Positions 34,499 through 42,108 of a stretch of DNA of 48,945 bases are shown piece by piece. The translations under genes and the position numbers were made by a program. The stretch is from Polyangiaceae bacterium (GTDB lineage Bacteria > Myxococcota_A > Polyangia > Polyangiales > Polyangiaceae). How positions within the stretch are numbered: position 1 is the first letter of the stretch; the number at the start of each line of letters is the position of its first letter. Location of the stretch: assembly GCA_029261965.1 (NCBI GenBank), contig JAJDAH010000383.1:1-48945 (forward strand), in the 5' to 3' direction. The notes under the pieces were generated by a model. It did no database searches. It was not told where the DNA came from and worked only from the letters and a program-made list of their open reading frames with translations.

Positions 34499-36475
34499 TT
34501 AGTCGACTGGGCGCGTGTCCGCGACCGACAGGGCCCAGAGCGGGAAAATCTTCAGGTAGTTGTCGTAGTGGATGGCACTGGTCTTGTTGAACATGCCTGC
34601 GATGTGCTCTGCGGGCCAGCTGCCGTCTTGTCGTTGCGTGCGACGCAGAAAACCTATTCCCCGCTCGACGACTTCGCCGGTCTCTCCGGCCTCCATGAGC
34701 GCTAGCAATGACCACGAGGTCATGACCGCCTGGCCTTTTTCCGTGTCCACCCATCGGCGCTCGGCGCAGCTTCTGGCGTGTTCTCCCCAGCCGCCATCGG
34801 GCATTTGGTGTCGCTTCAGGAAAGCCACGGCCTTGCTCAGGGCCGGGTGTTCGTTCGGGATACCGGCGGCTTTGAGCCCGAGCACGCCGAACCAAGTTCC
34901 GTAGCTGAAGCACACCCCCCAAGAACCTTCCCACGAACCGTCCGCCCGTTGCATTTCGAGGATGTAGTCGACGCCGCGCTGCACCGATTCGCGGATCTCA
35001 CGCTCCCGCACGCCGGGGTAGCGCTTGTTGAACGCCATCATGGCTTGCACACATGCCGACGTGCACTCGACGTACGAGTAGTCGATCATGATGTCGGCGA
35101 AACAGTCTGATGGATTCAAGAGCTCGAGCCACTTCGGGCCGCGGGTCAGCTCGTACGTCGCCCAGCCGCCGTCTTCGTTCTGCCACGACAGGATCTGGTC
35201 GACGGCGTCGGTCAAGCGCGACTGGCCGATGGGGCGCTCGACGCGTTTTTCGGCGAGCAAGCTCGCCTTCAGTCCTTCAGCCGTGCAATCGCTGATTGGC
35301 CACCCGTGAGGGCGGTCCGAGAACGGCCACCCCCCTTTCGATCGATGGCGGTAGCACTTCTCTTTGTCCGGCACGTCCTCGAGGACCTGATTGTCGTCGA
35401 GGTAGGTGTGGGCGCGAGACAGCATGGCCTCTGCTTCCGAGTGTCGGTTTGACGCCATCGCCGCTTGCATGGCGAAGGTCGTGTCCCACAATCGCGAGTT
35501 GTTGTAGCCCTGCATCTTGAGGCCATCTTCCGCCTGGTAGAGGTAGTCGGACAGCCGTTCGATGTGACGTGCGAGCTCGGGTCCGTCGCGATCGACGAAG
35601 TACCACACGAGTGTGTGATAGAGCTTGTTGATCGGTCCGATGCAGATGTAGTCGGTGTTCCTGTCCTCGTAACCGATTTGCTCGAGGACGAAATTTTGGG
35701 CCCGGCCGCGCAGCGCCCGACTGTGGCGCGGCTCGTACTCGTTCAGAACTTTGTTCACCGATTGGATGACTCGCGAATGCGGCGTGTAGGCGTCGTGGGG
35801 AGCGACGCGATTTCGCGCCGCCGCCCAGTCGATGCGGTCGAAAGGCTCCGTGTAAATTTCGGTGCGAATCTCTTCGAGCAGCGGCGTGAGCTCTGCCGTG
35901 ACTTTTCGGCCGTAGAGCCAACTCATCGGCAGATACACCATGCGGCAGTGGCACCAGAGTCGCGACGGGTGCACTGGCAGGCTCTCGGGCAAGAGCCAGA
36001 GCTCCGGCGGGATCGGGTTCAGCCCGCGGTAGTCGTACAGCCCCAACACCGAGAGGATGAACTTGCCCCAAGCCGCCGACGCCAGCGCGCCACCCCGCGG
36101 TAGGAACCAGTCGCGGGCTTTCTTGAGCGCCGGGTCGTCGGCGGGCACGCCGAGAAGGCGCAGCGCGACGTAGTTCAGGACGGAGGTGAACATGTGGTTG
36201 TCCCCCTCGACGTGCAGCCCCCACCCGCCGTCGGCCGCTTGGTGGTGGCGCATGTAGCGGATCATTTCGGCCCGTTGATCGGCGGGGATCTCGATCTTCG
36301 CCGTTTCGGCCACGGCGACGTAGGCGGGTAACAGAAATTGCGGACCGCCGTAGTCGCCGTGCCAGGAGCCGTCGGTGTGCTGTGTCTTTTCGAGGTAGCC
36401 GAGCGCCGCGCTGATCGGGTCGGTCAGCGCGCGCGGAGCGTCGGCGTCGCGAGGCATCGGTTCTTGTAGGGTCAC
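34499..36475 (-). CDS. Oxidosqualene cyclase, cycloartenol-synthase type
   Basis: 658 residues. The catalytic motif is DCTAE (396-400), the protonating Asp motif of oxidosqualene cyclases; squalene-hopene cyclases have DxDD. At the product-deciding sites it has Tyr324 (in MQGYN), His390 and Ile394 (in HGWPISDCTAE), equivalent to Tyr410/His477/Ile481 of Arabidopsis cycloartenol synthase, whereas lanosterol synthases carry Thr, Cys/Gln and Val. Six QW repeats are visible (for example QAADGGW 79-85, QNEDGGW 432-438, QRADGSW 509-515, QRQDGSW 614-620), plus YVECTSA and SWGVCFSYGTWFG. The start is GTG 36475 with GGGAG upstream, 46 bases after the fusion gene. It should cyclise 2,3-oxidosqualene, most likely to cycloartenol, at the membrane surface. 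Confidence 0.93.
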   Translation of the reverse strand: MTLQEPMPRDADAPRALTDPISAALGYLEKTQHTDGSWHGDYGGPQFLLPAYVAVAETAKIEIPADQRAEMIRYMRHHQAADGGWGLHVEGDNHMFTSVLNYVALRLLGVPADDPALKKARDWFLPRGGALASAAWGKFILSVLGLYDYRGLNPIPPELWLLPESLPVHPSRLWCHCRMVYLPMSWLYGRKVTAELTPLLEEIRTEIYTEPFDRIDWAAARNRVAPHDAYTPHSRVIQSVNKVLNEYEPRHSRALRGRAQNFVLEQIGYEDRNTDYICIGPINKLYHTLVWYFVDRDGPELARHIERLSDYLYQAEDGLKMQGYNNSRLWDTTFAMQAAMASNRHSEAEAMLSRAHTYLDDNQVLEDVPDKEKCYRHRSKGGWPFSDRPHGWPISDCTAEGLKASLLAEKRVERPIGQSRLTDAVDQILSWQNEDGGWATYELTRGPKWLELLNPSDCFADIMIDYSYVECTSACVQAMMAFNKRYPGVREREIRESVQRGVDYILEMQRADGSWEGSWGVCFSYGTWFGVLGLKAAGIPNEHPALSKAVAFLKRHQMPDGGWGEHARSCAERRWVDTEKGQAVMTSWSLLALMEAGETGEVVERGIGFLRRTQRQDGSWPAEHIAGMFNKTSAIHYDNYLKIFPLWALSVADTRPVD

Positions 36476-36521
36476 CTCAAAACTCCCATGGCGGGTGGCC
36501 GCGTCCTGCGGCGCTCGACTT

Positions 36522-39500
36522 TCAAGCTTGTTCGGCGGCAGAGACGTCGCCGGCCGGTGCGGTCCAGAGCCGGCTGTAGGCGTCGCGAAGCGCGTCGTCG
36601 TCGGCGAAGAGATTTCCGCATTCCGCCATCAGCTTCGCCATTTCCATGCGTGAGATCTTCACCGGCGCACCGGCGGTGAACATTGCGTCATTTCCTCGTG
36701 CCAGGACGAGCGTTCGCGCGGCCATCCACAGAGGGATGAGACAGAACATGCGAACGCCCTTCTGTGTTGGCGGCACCGCGAGCGTGTACTCGAGCGCCAT
36801 TCCGAGGCGCTTCTCGGCGATGTCGAGCAACGGGGCCGCAACGGCGTGCGCTCGGTCGCGCTTGGCGGGCTCGAAGAGCTCCCGGATTTCGAGGCCGTGC
36901 TCTTGGCACAGGTTCCGCGGCAAGTAGGAGACGCTCCGCTCCATGTCGTCGGTCACGTCTTTGAGGATGTTGACCAATTGCAACCCGGCGCCGAACGACT
37001 CCGAGTTGTGGCGAAGCACGACCTCGGCATTTCGGTCGAGCTGGTGCCCGAACTCGTCGACGAAGAGCTCCGTCAGCATGTGTCCGACGGTTCCGGCGAC
37101 GTAGTAGCAGTAGCGTTCGAGGTCGTCGGTCGAGATGACGGCGATGATTCCGTCTGGACCCGCCGTGCGATGGCTGTAGAGGCTCATCCCGCGAGCCATT
37201 TCACTGATCCACTTGGTGCACGCCAGCTGGGTCTTCCGCGGGAGATCTCGAAACACGCGCATCACTCGCGGCAGGCCCCGGGCGAGCTCGACTTCGGCGT
37301 CCGCGCCCTCGACCCGGCGGAAAGCGTCGACGACCTCGTGCGAGGTTTCGCTCCCCTTGAGAACCTTGAGAAACGCGGTGAACAGCTCGTCTCTCTGTTC
37401 GAGCGGCAGAGAAGGGTGGTCCTCGATGGTGTCGGCGATTCGGCAGAGCAGGTAGCCACAAGTCACCGCGGTATCGAGCGGATCGGGGAGCATGAGGATG
37501 GGCTTCGAGAAGCTGCGCGATACCTCCTCAAGCCGTGCACGGCACCATTGGCGATCGCCGCGGGTGGGTTTCGCGGTGTCTTCGACCGGGAGAACCGACA
37601 CCGGGGCACGCCGCTTGGGTGGCTCCGAAGCCATGTCCCGTCGAGGCTCTCTCGACGTCGCCATCTTCGGCGTCGGCCGATTCATGCGTTCGGCTTCCGC
37701 TGAGGCGAGGCCCTCGATCAGCTCACAAGTGAGCGGCCAGGTGATTGCCCGCGTCTCGGCGAGTTGGACCTTCAGAGCGCTAGCTGCGGCTACCGCGGTC
37801 TCATCGACGAGGTCGCAGTACGGTGCTTTGGTCGCCAACAGAGCTCGGAGCCGGCGAGCGACATCGCGCGTCTCGGTTTCGTCGCCGTGCGCGTACACCC
37901 AGTTCGCGGCGCGACGAAGCGCAGGATCCGAAGGCGGAGCGCCGCCGGCGCGAAGCGCATCGATGGCGAGGCCGGTCGCCGTGATGGTTCCGCTCCAAGA
38001 ACCATCCTCTCGCTGATCGCCGCGAAGGCGGGTGAGCGCGCTATTCAGGGCGCGAGCGACGGGCGCGCCAACCGCCGCCGGGTAGTGACGGGCATAGGCG
38101 CCAAGAGCCTGGCACGCGAGCGACGTCGCGCGGAGCGGGGGATCGCCGTCCGCGGCGAACATTGCGTTTTCGCCCTGGTGGCGGAGCAAGCTCTCGACGG
38201 CGGCATCGACGGCTTCCGCGCCGTCACCACCGGCCGACGGCGAGTCGAGCAGCGCCAAGAGCACGACGGCGAGTGTTTCCGCTCCCGGCGTGGCGACACC
38301 TCGCGAGCTCTCGAACGCCAACTCGCGGAGCGATTTCACGACCCGGCCCCGACCTTCGCGATCCGCGGCTGGTGTCACTCGGAGCGTGGATTCGATGCGA
38401 TCCACCGTCCGCAACAGTAACGCTGCGCGGCGCGTCAGGTCATCGCGGTTCGGCTCCACCTCGTCCGAGATTCGGCTGAGCTCGGCGAGAAGTTCGTGGC
38501 GGGCGCTACGCAGGATGACGTCGGCCACGAGTGGCTTGGTTCGTTTCTTTTTCGTGGGGGCGCGCGTGCGGGCCGCCTTGGCTTCGAAAGACGCGGCTAG
38601 GGCGGGGATGGGGTGAAACGCGCTGCTCTCGACCCGGTAGCGCCGCCGCAATCGACCCGGCACGATCGTCGCTGCAGGCCACCGCACCCATTGCCCGTAG
38701 CTGGCGAGATCCTGGGCCAAGCGGCCCCAGTGTCCCTGACTGAGCGAGTCCGCCACTGTCGAGTGGGCGGCGTGCAAAGCGATTCTGGAGAATGTCGAGC
38801 CGAAGCTCGCCGTTCCCGCTTCGTCGCCGGTGAGAAATCGCATCGTCGTTTCCCGCACGGACGAGCTTTCGCGCCACACGTCGTAGACGGAGCTGCGAAC
38901 TCGCGCGGCGTTTTCGTCGTCGCGACGGAGCACGTGATAGAGCACGTTCGCGAGCAATTCGGGAACGTAGCTCTGTTTCTCCCGGGTGGACTCGTACTTC
39001 GAAACCTTCTTGTTGGCGGCCAGAGCCTCGGCGTCGAGAAAGCCCATGGTCAGGCCGGCCGCGGTCATCGGATGGAAGTGACCCACCGCGTCGCCGACGA
39101 GGGCCACGTTGTCCTTGCCGTAGGTCGACCTCGGCCGAAAGCGCGTCGCCGCCCAGGCAACCTTCCGCTCTTCGAGCGCCGTACGGAACGCCGGCCTGAG
39201 CGCTTCGGGGAACAGGGGACCGAAAGCATCCCAGAGGAATCGAGCGTCGCGCCGCGCCCCGGCGAACGACACCGGTACGTCCAGGCACACGCGGATGCGG
39301 TTGGTCGCGATCCGATACATCAGCACCGGCCCCGGACCACCGAGCAGAACGTGACCAAATCCTTCGAACGGCAGCTCCGTATCGATGAGCTCGATCGAGG
39401 CCATGGACGACAGCAAGGTGCTGTTTTCCGGTAGGCCGAGGTGTCGACGGGTGAGCGACGAGCGGCCTTCCGCACCGACGATCCGGCCGGCGGTGACTTC

Positions 39501-39941
39501 GAACTCTGCGCCGCCGCTCCTCGGCGTGGCCCGAAGCCGGTTGCCCTCGATGCTCGTCACGCGCGTGTCAGGGAGGTATTCGACGCCGACGCTTGCGGCC
39601 TTCTCGCGCAGCGCGGTGACCATGGCTTCGTGGTCACAAGTGATCGCGACTGCGCCATCAGCGTAGGGCAGAGGGATCGCCGCGCTGCCGTCGTCAGGGA
39701 AGACGACGAAGCCGTACGCCGAGCAGGTTTCTGCCGGCTCCAGGCGACCGGCCCGGAGGCGGTCGAGCGCGTCGACGCCCGGAGGGTGAATCCATTCTCC
39801 AGCGAAGCGCGTGCACGACCTCGGGTTGGCCTCGAGCATCAACACGCGTGCGCCGCGTCGCGCGTAGGCGATGGCGGTCACGCATCCAATCGGTCCCCCG
39901 CCGATGATGGCGGCATCGTAGCTCGCGGCGCTGCTAATCAT
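36522..39941 (-). CDS. Fusion: squalene-epoxidase-like FAD domain + QW-repeat domain + squalene-synthase-like domain
   Basis: 1139 residues from ATG 39941 (a TTG at 39947 adds two). Domain 1, about 8-440: FAD-binding GGGPIG (14-19), GE of the GExxxPPG block (48-56), IVGAEGRSS (154-162) and GDAVGHFHPMTAAGLTMG (283-300); the HP(L/M)T after GD is typical of squalene monooxygenases. Domain 2, about 470-750: helical, with one clear QW motif QREDGSW (643-649) in an alpha-toroid-like context, no DCTAE or DxDD. A disordered Lys/Pro linker (755-795) follows. Domain 3, about 797-1125: SRSFSKPILMLP, the aspartate motifs DTIED (837-841) and DVTDD (995-999), YCYYVAGTVGHMLTELF (944-960) and YLPRNL, all of the squalene/phytoene synthase family and closest to squalene synthases. 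It could make squalene from farnesyl diphosphate and epoxidise it. Confidence 0.85.
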   Translation of the reverse strand: MISSAASYDAAIIGGGPIGCVTAIAYARRGARVLMLEANPRSCTRFAGEWIHPPGVDALDRLRAGRLEPAETCSAYGFVVFPDDGSAAIPLPYADGAVAITCDHEAMVTALREKAASVGVEYLPDTRVTSIEGNRLRATPRSGGAEFEVTAGRIVGAEGRSSLTRRHLGLPENSTLLSSMASIELIDTELPFEGFGHVLLGGPGPVLMYRIATNRIRVCLDVPVSFAGARRDARFLWDAFGPLFPEALRPAFRTALEERKVAWAATRFRPRSTYGKDNVALVGDAVGHFHPMTAAGLTMGFLDAEALAANKKVSKYESTREKQSYVPELLANVLYHVLRRDDENAARVRSSVYDVWRESSSVRETTMRFLTGDEAGTASFGSTFSRIALHAAHSTVADSLSQGHWGRLAQDLASYGQWVRWPAATIVPGRLRRRYRVESSAFHPIPALAASFEAKAARTRAPTKKKRTKPLVADVILRSARHELLAELSRISDEVEPNRDDLTRRAALLLRTVDRIESTLRVTPAADREGRGRVVKSLRELAFESSRGVATPGAETLAVVLLALLDSPSAGGDGAEAVDAAVESLLRHQGENAMFAADGDPPLRATSLACQALGAYARHYPAAVGAPVARALNSALTRLRGDQREDGSWSGTITATGLAIDALRAGGAPPSDPALRRAANWVYAHGDETETRDVARRLRALLATKAPYCDLVDETAVAAASALKVQLAETRAITWPLTCELIEGLASAEAERMNRPTPKMATSREPRRDMASEPPKRRAPVSVLPVEDTAKPTRGDRQWCRARLEEVSRSFSKPILMLPDPLDTAVTCGYLLCRIADTIEDHPSLPLEQRDELFTAFLKVLKGSETSHEVVDAFRRVEGADAEVELARGLPRVMRVFRDLPRKTQLACTKWISEMARGMSLYSHRTAGPDGIIAVISTDDLERYCYYVAGTVGHMLTELFVDEFGHQLDRNAEVVLRHNSESFGAGLQLVNILKDVTDDMERSVSYLPRNLCQEHGLEIRELFEPAKRDRAHAVAAPLLDIAEKRLGMALEYTLAVPPTQKGVRMFCLIPLWMAARTLVLARGNDAMFTAGAPVKISRMEMAKLMAECGNLFADDDALRDAYSRLWTAPAGDVSAAEQA

Positions 39942-39985
39942 GTTCAATCGGCAGCGCGAACTCGTGCGTGAGCTTCATGAAGCAA

Positions 39986-40005
39986 ACCCCACTCCGCGCT
40001 GGGGT
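39986..40005 (-). terminator. Terminator-like hairpin in the sterol operon leader
   Basis: On the minus strand ACCCC (40005-40001), a ten-base loop and GGGGT (39990-39986) are followed by TTGCTTC. The left arm overlaps the end of the riboswitch-like motif, so the two structures would compete. The T tract is weak. A perfect 12-bp palindrome (GCTTCATGAAGC, 39972-39983) lies next to it. Confidence 0.3.
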
Positions 40006-40092
40006 CCTCTTACCTGAGAGCCGCACCAGAGAGAAGTTAGAAACAGGTCCAAAGTCGGAGCATTCTGGTGGTTCCGGCTTCGACCTCTCGTT
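40003..40092 (-). ncRNA. Candidate glycine-riboswitch-like leader element
   Basis: Read on the minus strand, CTCTCAGGTAAGAGGACC (40020-40003) closely resembles the conserved 3' part of glycine riboswitches (CUCUCAGG-A-AAGGAC). A GAGAG that could form the P1 helix with CTCTC lies about 65 bases upstream (near 40085-40089), the right length for one aptamer. The central conserved core (CCGAAGG-GCAA) is not convincing; only CACC plus a loosely similar stretch is seen, and CACCAGA/TCTGGTG can form an alternative stem. It precedes the sterol fusion gene by about 60 bases. The rest of the 39942-40296 gap contains nothing else I can name. Confidence 0.3.
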
Positions 40093-40296
40093 ACGGAACC
40101 GGCCGATCGGTTGTCTCGTCCCGCGTGGCCCGGATCCCTCGGCGTTTTCCCTGTGACCTTGATGACTTGTTGGCGCCGACGCTCACGCCGGTAGCCGCGA
40201 AACCGCGTTCGCAGCTCAGAGAAGCAGTCGCACCACGGACTTCGATCAGCTGACGTTTTCTTGGCCGACTCGCGCTGCATCGGGATGGTGCTCGGG

Positions 40297-40773
40297 ATGA
40301 AACGCATGCTGGGACTCGTCGCCGCCGCTTCGATGCTGATGCCGGCCTGCCACCGCGCGGCGGCTCCGTGCGAGCCCCCACCGCATGCAGGTGCTCCTTC
40401 TACGGACGGACTGGCGGTATGGACTGGAACGCCAGTCTACATCCCGCCGCCGTCGAGCGACGCCGCGGAGGTGCTCACTGGTCAAGCCGTCTACTACGGT
40501 GACTCGCTGTCCGGGAATCTGACAGCGAGCGGGCAGCGGTACGATCCACGCCTGATGACCGCGGCGCATCGGTCGCTTCCGTTTGGCACCCTCGTTCGGG
40601 TCATTCGGGTCGATACCGGGCGTTGGGTCGATGTCGTCGTCAACGATCGTGGCCCGTTTGGCGAAGACAAACGCATCATCGACGTGTCGAAGGCAGCTGC
40701 CGAGCGTCTCGATATGATTCGCGCCGGCGTCGTCGACGTTCGGGTCGAAGTTTTTCCGGCTCGCGGAGGCTGA
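40297..40773 (+). CDS. rlpA: RlpA-like lipoprotein (double-psi beta-barrel)
   Basis: 158 residues from ATG 40297 (another ATG at 40285 is possible). Signal peptide with lipobox MLMPAC (Cys18). After a Pro-rich spacer, residues about 65-155 form a double-psi beta-barrel: GQAVYYGDSLSGNLTASGQRYDP, MTAAHRSLPFGTLVRV, VVVNDRGPFGEDKRIIDVSKAAAERL. The Asp and His positions of RlpA septal lytic transglycosylases are present; the SPOR domain found in longer RlpA proteins is absent. It acts on peptidoglycan in the periplasm. The stop overlaps the next start (TGATG). Confidence 0.88.
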   Translation: MKRMLGLVAAASMLMPACHRAAAPCEPPPHAGAPSTDGLAVWTGTPVYIPPPSSDAAEVLTGQAVYYGDSLSGNLTASGQRYDPRLMTAAHRSLPFGTLVRVIRVDTGRWVDVVVNDRGPFGEDKRIIDVSKAAAERLDMIRAGVVDVRVEVFPARGG

Positions 40774-41558
40774 TGCGGCGAACGGTCGCCATCGCCGCGG
40801 TCGTTTCGGCTGCGGGATTGGGCTGCGAGTCGTCGCCCGATTCGCTACCCGTTGCGAGGCTCGCGCATTTGGCCGCGGCCGATGAGCACGGCGATGCCGA
40901 GCTCGCCAAGAGGCGTGCTCGGCTGGACTACCTACGTCACACGTTGCGGCTCCGTTTGCAGACGGATTTCGATCCGCCGAAGGAGGCGAAGCGCGCAGCT
41001 TGCGACGAAGCGTTGCTTTCAGGTGGCACGGCGGCGCAGCAGACCGTGCTGCTCCGAGTGAACGATGCACGGGTCGATGGACGCATGTTGCTGCCGCTTC
41101 GCTTGACCGGTCCGGTGGAGCACGATCCCGATGTGCCTCGCAAGCTTGGTCCGCTACCGTCGCCGCCGGACAGCATTGCCGTAGCGGACAGACTGATTCG
41201 GCGCCTGGAAGGTGCGCTCGAGCGGAGGTACGCCGCCGTAGTGCACATTACCCACTACACGGTGCCCAAGTGGATCCGCAAACCGAACAGGCGTCGCGCG
41301 GAATGGGTTCCGGGTTGGGTCCGGGCGTGGGTCGCCGTACACGATGTCCGGAGCGGATCGATGCTGTGCCAAACGCTTCTCGACATTCGCAACGACGTTA
41401 GCGACGTGAGCATTCGGGTCCGGCTTCGCTCGGATACCCGGCATGCCCTCGTGAAAGCTCTCGGAGAAACCCTCAGAAGCGAAACCGAGCGCGCCCTGCA
41501 GAATTTGGGCGGTGCATTGCTGCTCCCTGGGGAGCGCCGACGACCGGGCCCGAGCTGA
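40773..41558 (+). CDS. Lipoprotein of unknown function
   Basis: 261 residues. Signal peptide with VSAAGLGC (Cys18). The mature part is Arg-rich with mixed helix and strand, including AAVVHITHYTVPKWIRKP and WVPGWVRAWVAVHDVRSGSMLCQTLLDI, which read as a beta domain, and a C-terminal helix. I do not recognise the family. It starts by a 1-base overlap with rlpA (GGAGGC just upstream) and overlaps the thioesterase start in the same way, so the three genes form one tight operon. Confidence 0.75.
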   Translation: MRRTVAIAAVVSAAGLGCESSPDSLPVARLAHLAAADEHGDAELAKRRARLDYLRHTLRLRLQTDFDPPKEAKRAACDEALLSGGTAAQQTVLLRVNDARVDGRMLLPLRLTGPVEHDPDVPRKLGPLPSPPDSIAVADRLIRRLEGALERRYAAVVHITHYTVPKWIRKPNRRRAEWVPGWVRAWVAVHDVRSGSMLCQTLLDIRNDVSDVSIRVRLRSDTRHALVKALGETLRSETERALQNLGGALLLPGERRRPGPS

Positions 41559-42016
41559 TGGCGGAGAAAGAATCCTACAACCGAGCGATCTGGGGTCGTC
41601 CGGAGCCGGGCAAGCTGCTCGGCAAGGGACACCCAGCAGGCGACCTTCTCGAAGCGTACGAGTGGGACGTCGTCGAGGAGCGTGAAGGTTTCTTGCGACT
41701 CGACGTGCACCTTCCCGATCCTCTAAAAAATTTCCGCGGCGTCCTATTCGGTGGATTTGCCCCTGCGTACGTCGACCTGGTGGCTCTTCGCACGGTGAGC
41801 GCCGGCCGCCCGCTGAGCACGCGACGAGGCTGGCTGCTGACGGTCAACATGAGGGTCGACTATCTCGAGCCGGTAGCGGGCCCACGGTTTTTCATCGAAA
41901 GCGAGATCAGGAACCGCCGAGGCAGCATGATTCTCGTCGAGACTCGCTTCCTCGACGCGGACAAGAAGCTCCTGCTTTTTGCGATCACAACGCTGAAAGA
42001 GCTGAACTCCAGCTGA
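41558..42016 (+). CDS. PaaI-type hotdog-fold thioesterase
   Basis: 152 residues, a single hotdog domain. LKNFRGVLFGGFAPAYVDLVALRTVSA corresponds to the central HGGxxxxLxDxA helix region of PaaI-like acyl-CoA thioesterases, followed by strands LLTVNMRVDYLEPV and SMILVETRFLDADKKLLLFAITTLK. The usual His of HGG is Phe here, and the helix Asp is kept (AYVDL). It probably hydrolyses an acyl-CoA; substrate unknown. The ATG overlaps the previous stop (TGATG). Confidence 0.85.
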   Translation: MAEKESYNRAIWGRPEPGKLLGKGHPAGDLLEAYEWDVVEEREGFLRLDVHLPDPLKNFRGVLFGGFAPAYVDLVALRTVSAGRPLSTRRGWLLTVNMRVDYLEPVAGPRFFIESEIRNRRGSMILVETRFLDADKKLLLFAITTLKELNSS

Positions 42017-42108
42017 ATTGCCCGGCGGATCGGCTGCCTGCCGGGCCGCCGCATGGCGTGCTTTTGTTCAAGCCCCAATGCGTCCAGCCGTTCATCGAGC
42101 GAGGACTC

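Noticed and set aside
34499-36475. Squalene-hopene cyclase
   Set aside because: The motif is DCTAE, not DxDD, and an epoxidase-like domain is encoded next to it.
39934-39978. 14-codon leader frame (MKLTHEFALPIEHD) overlapping the fusion start
   Set aside because: Too short to support as a gene and without a clear ribosome site; it may be coincidence of the GCTTCATGAAGC palindrome containing an ATG.
40100-40260. A second glycine aptamer upstream of the first candidate
   Set aside because: I found no second CTCTCAGG-type segment or matching core on the minus strand.
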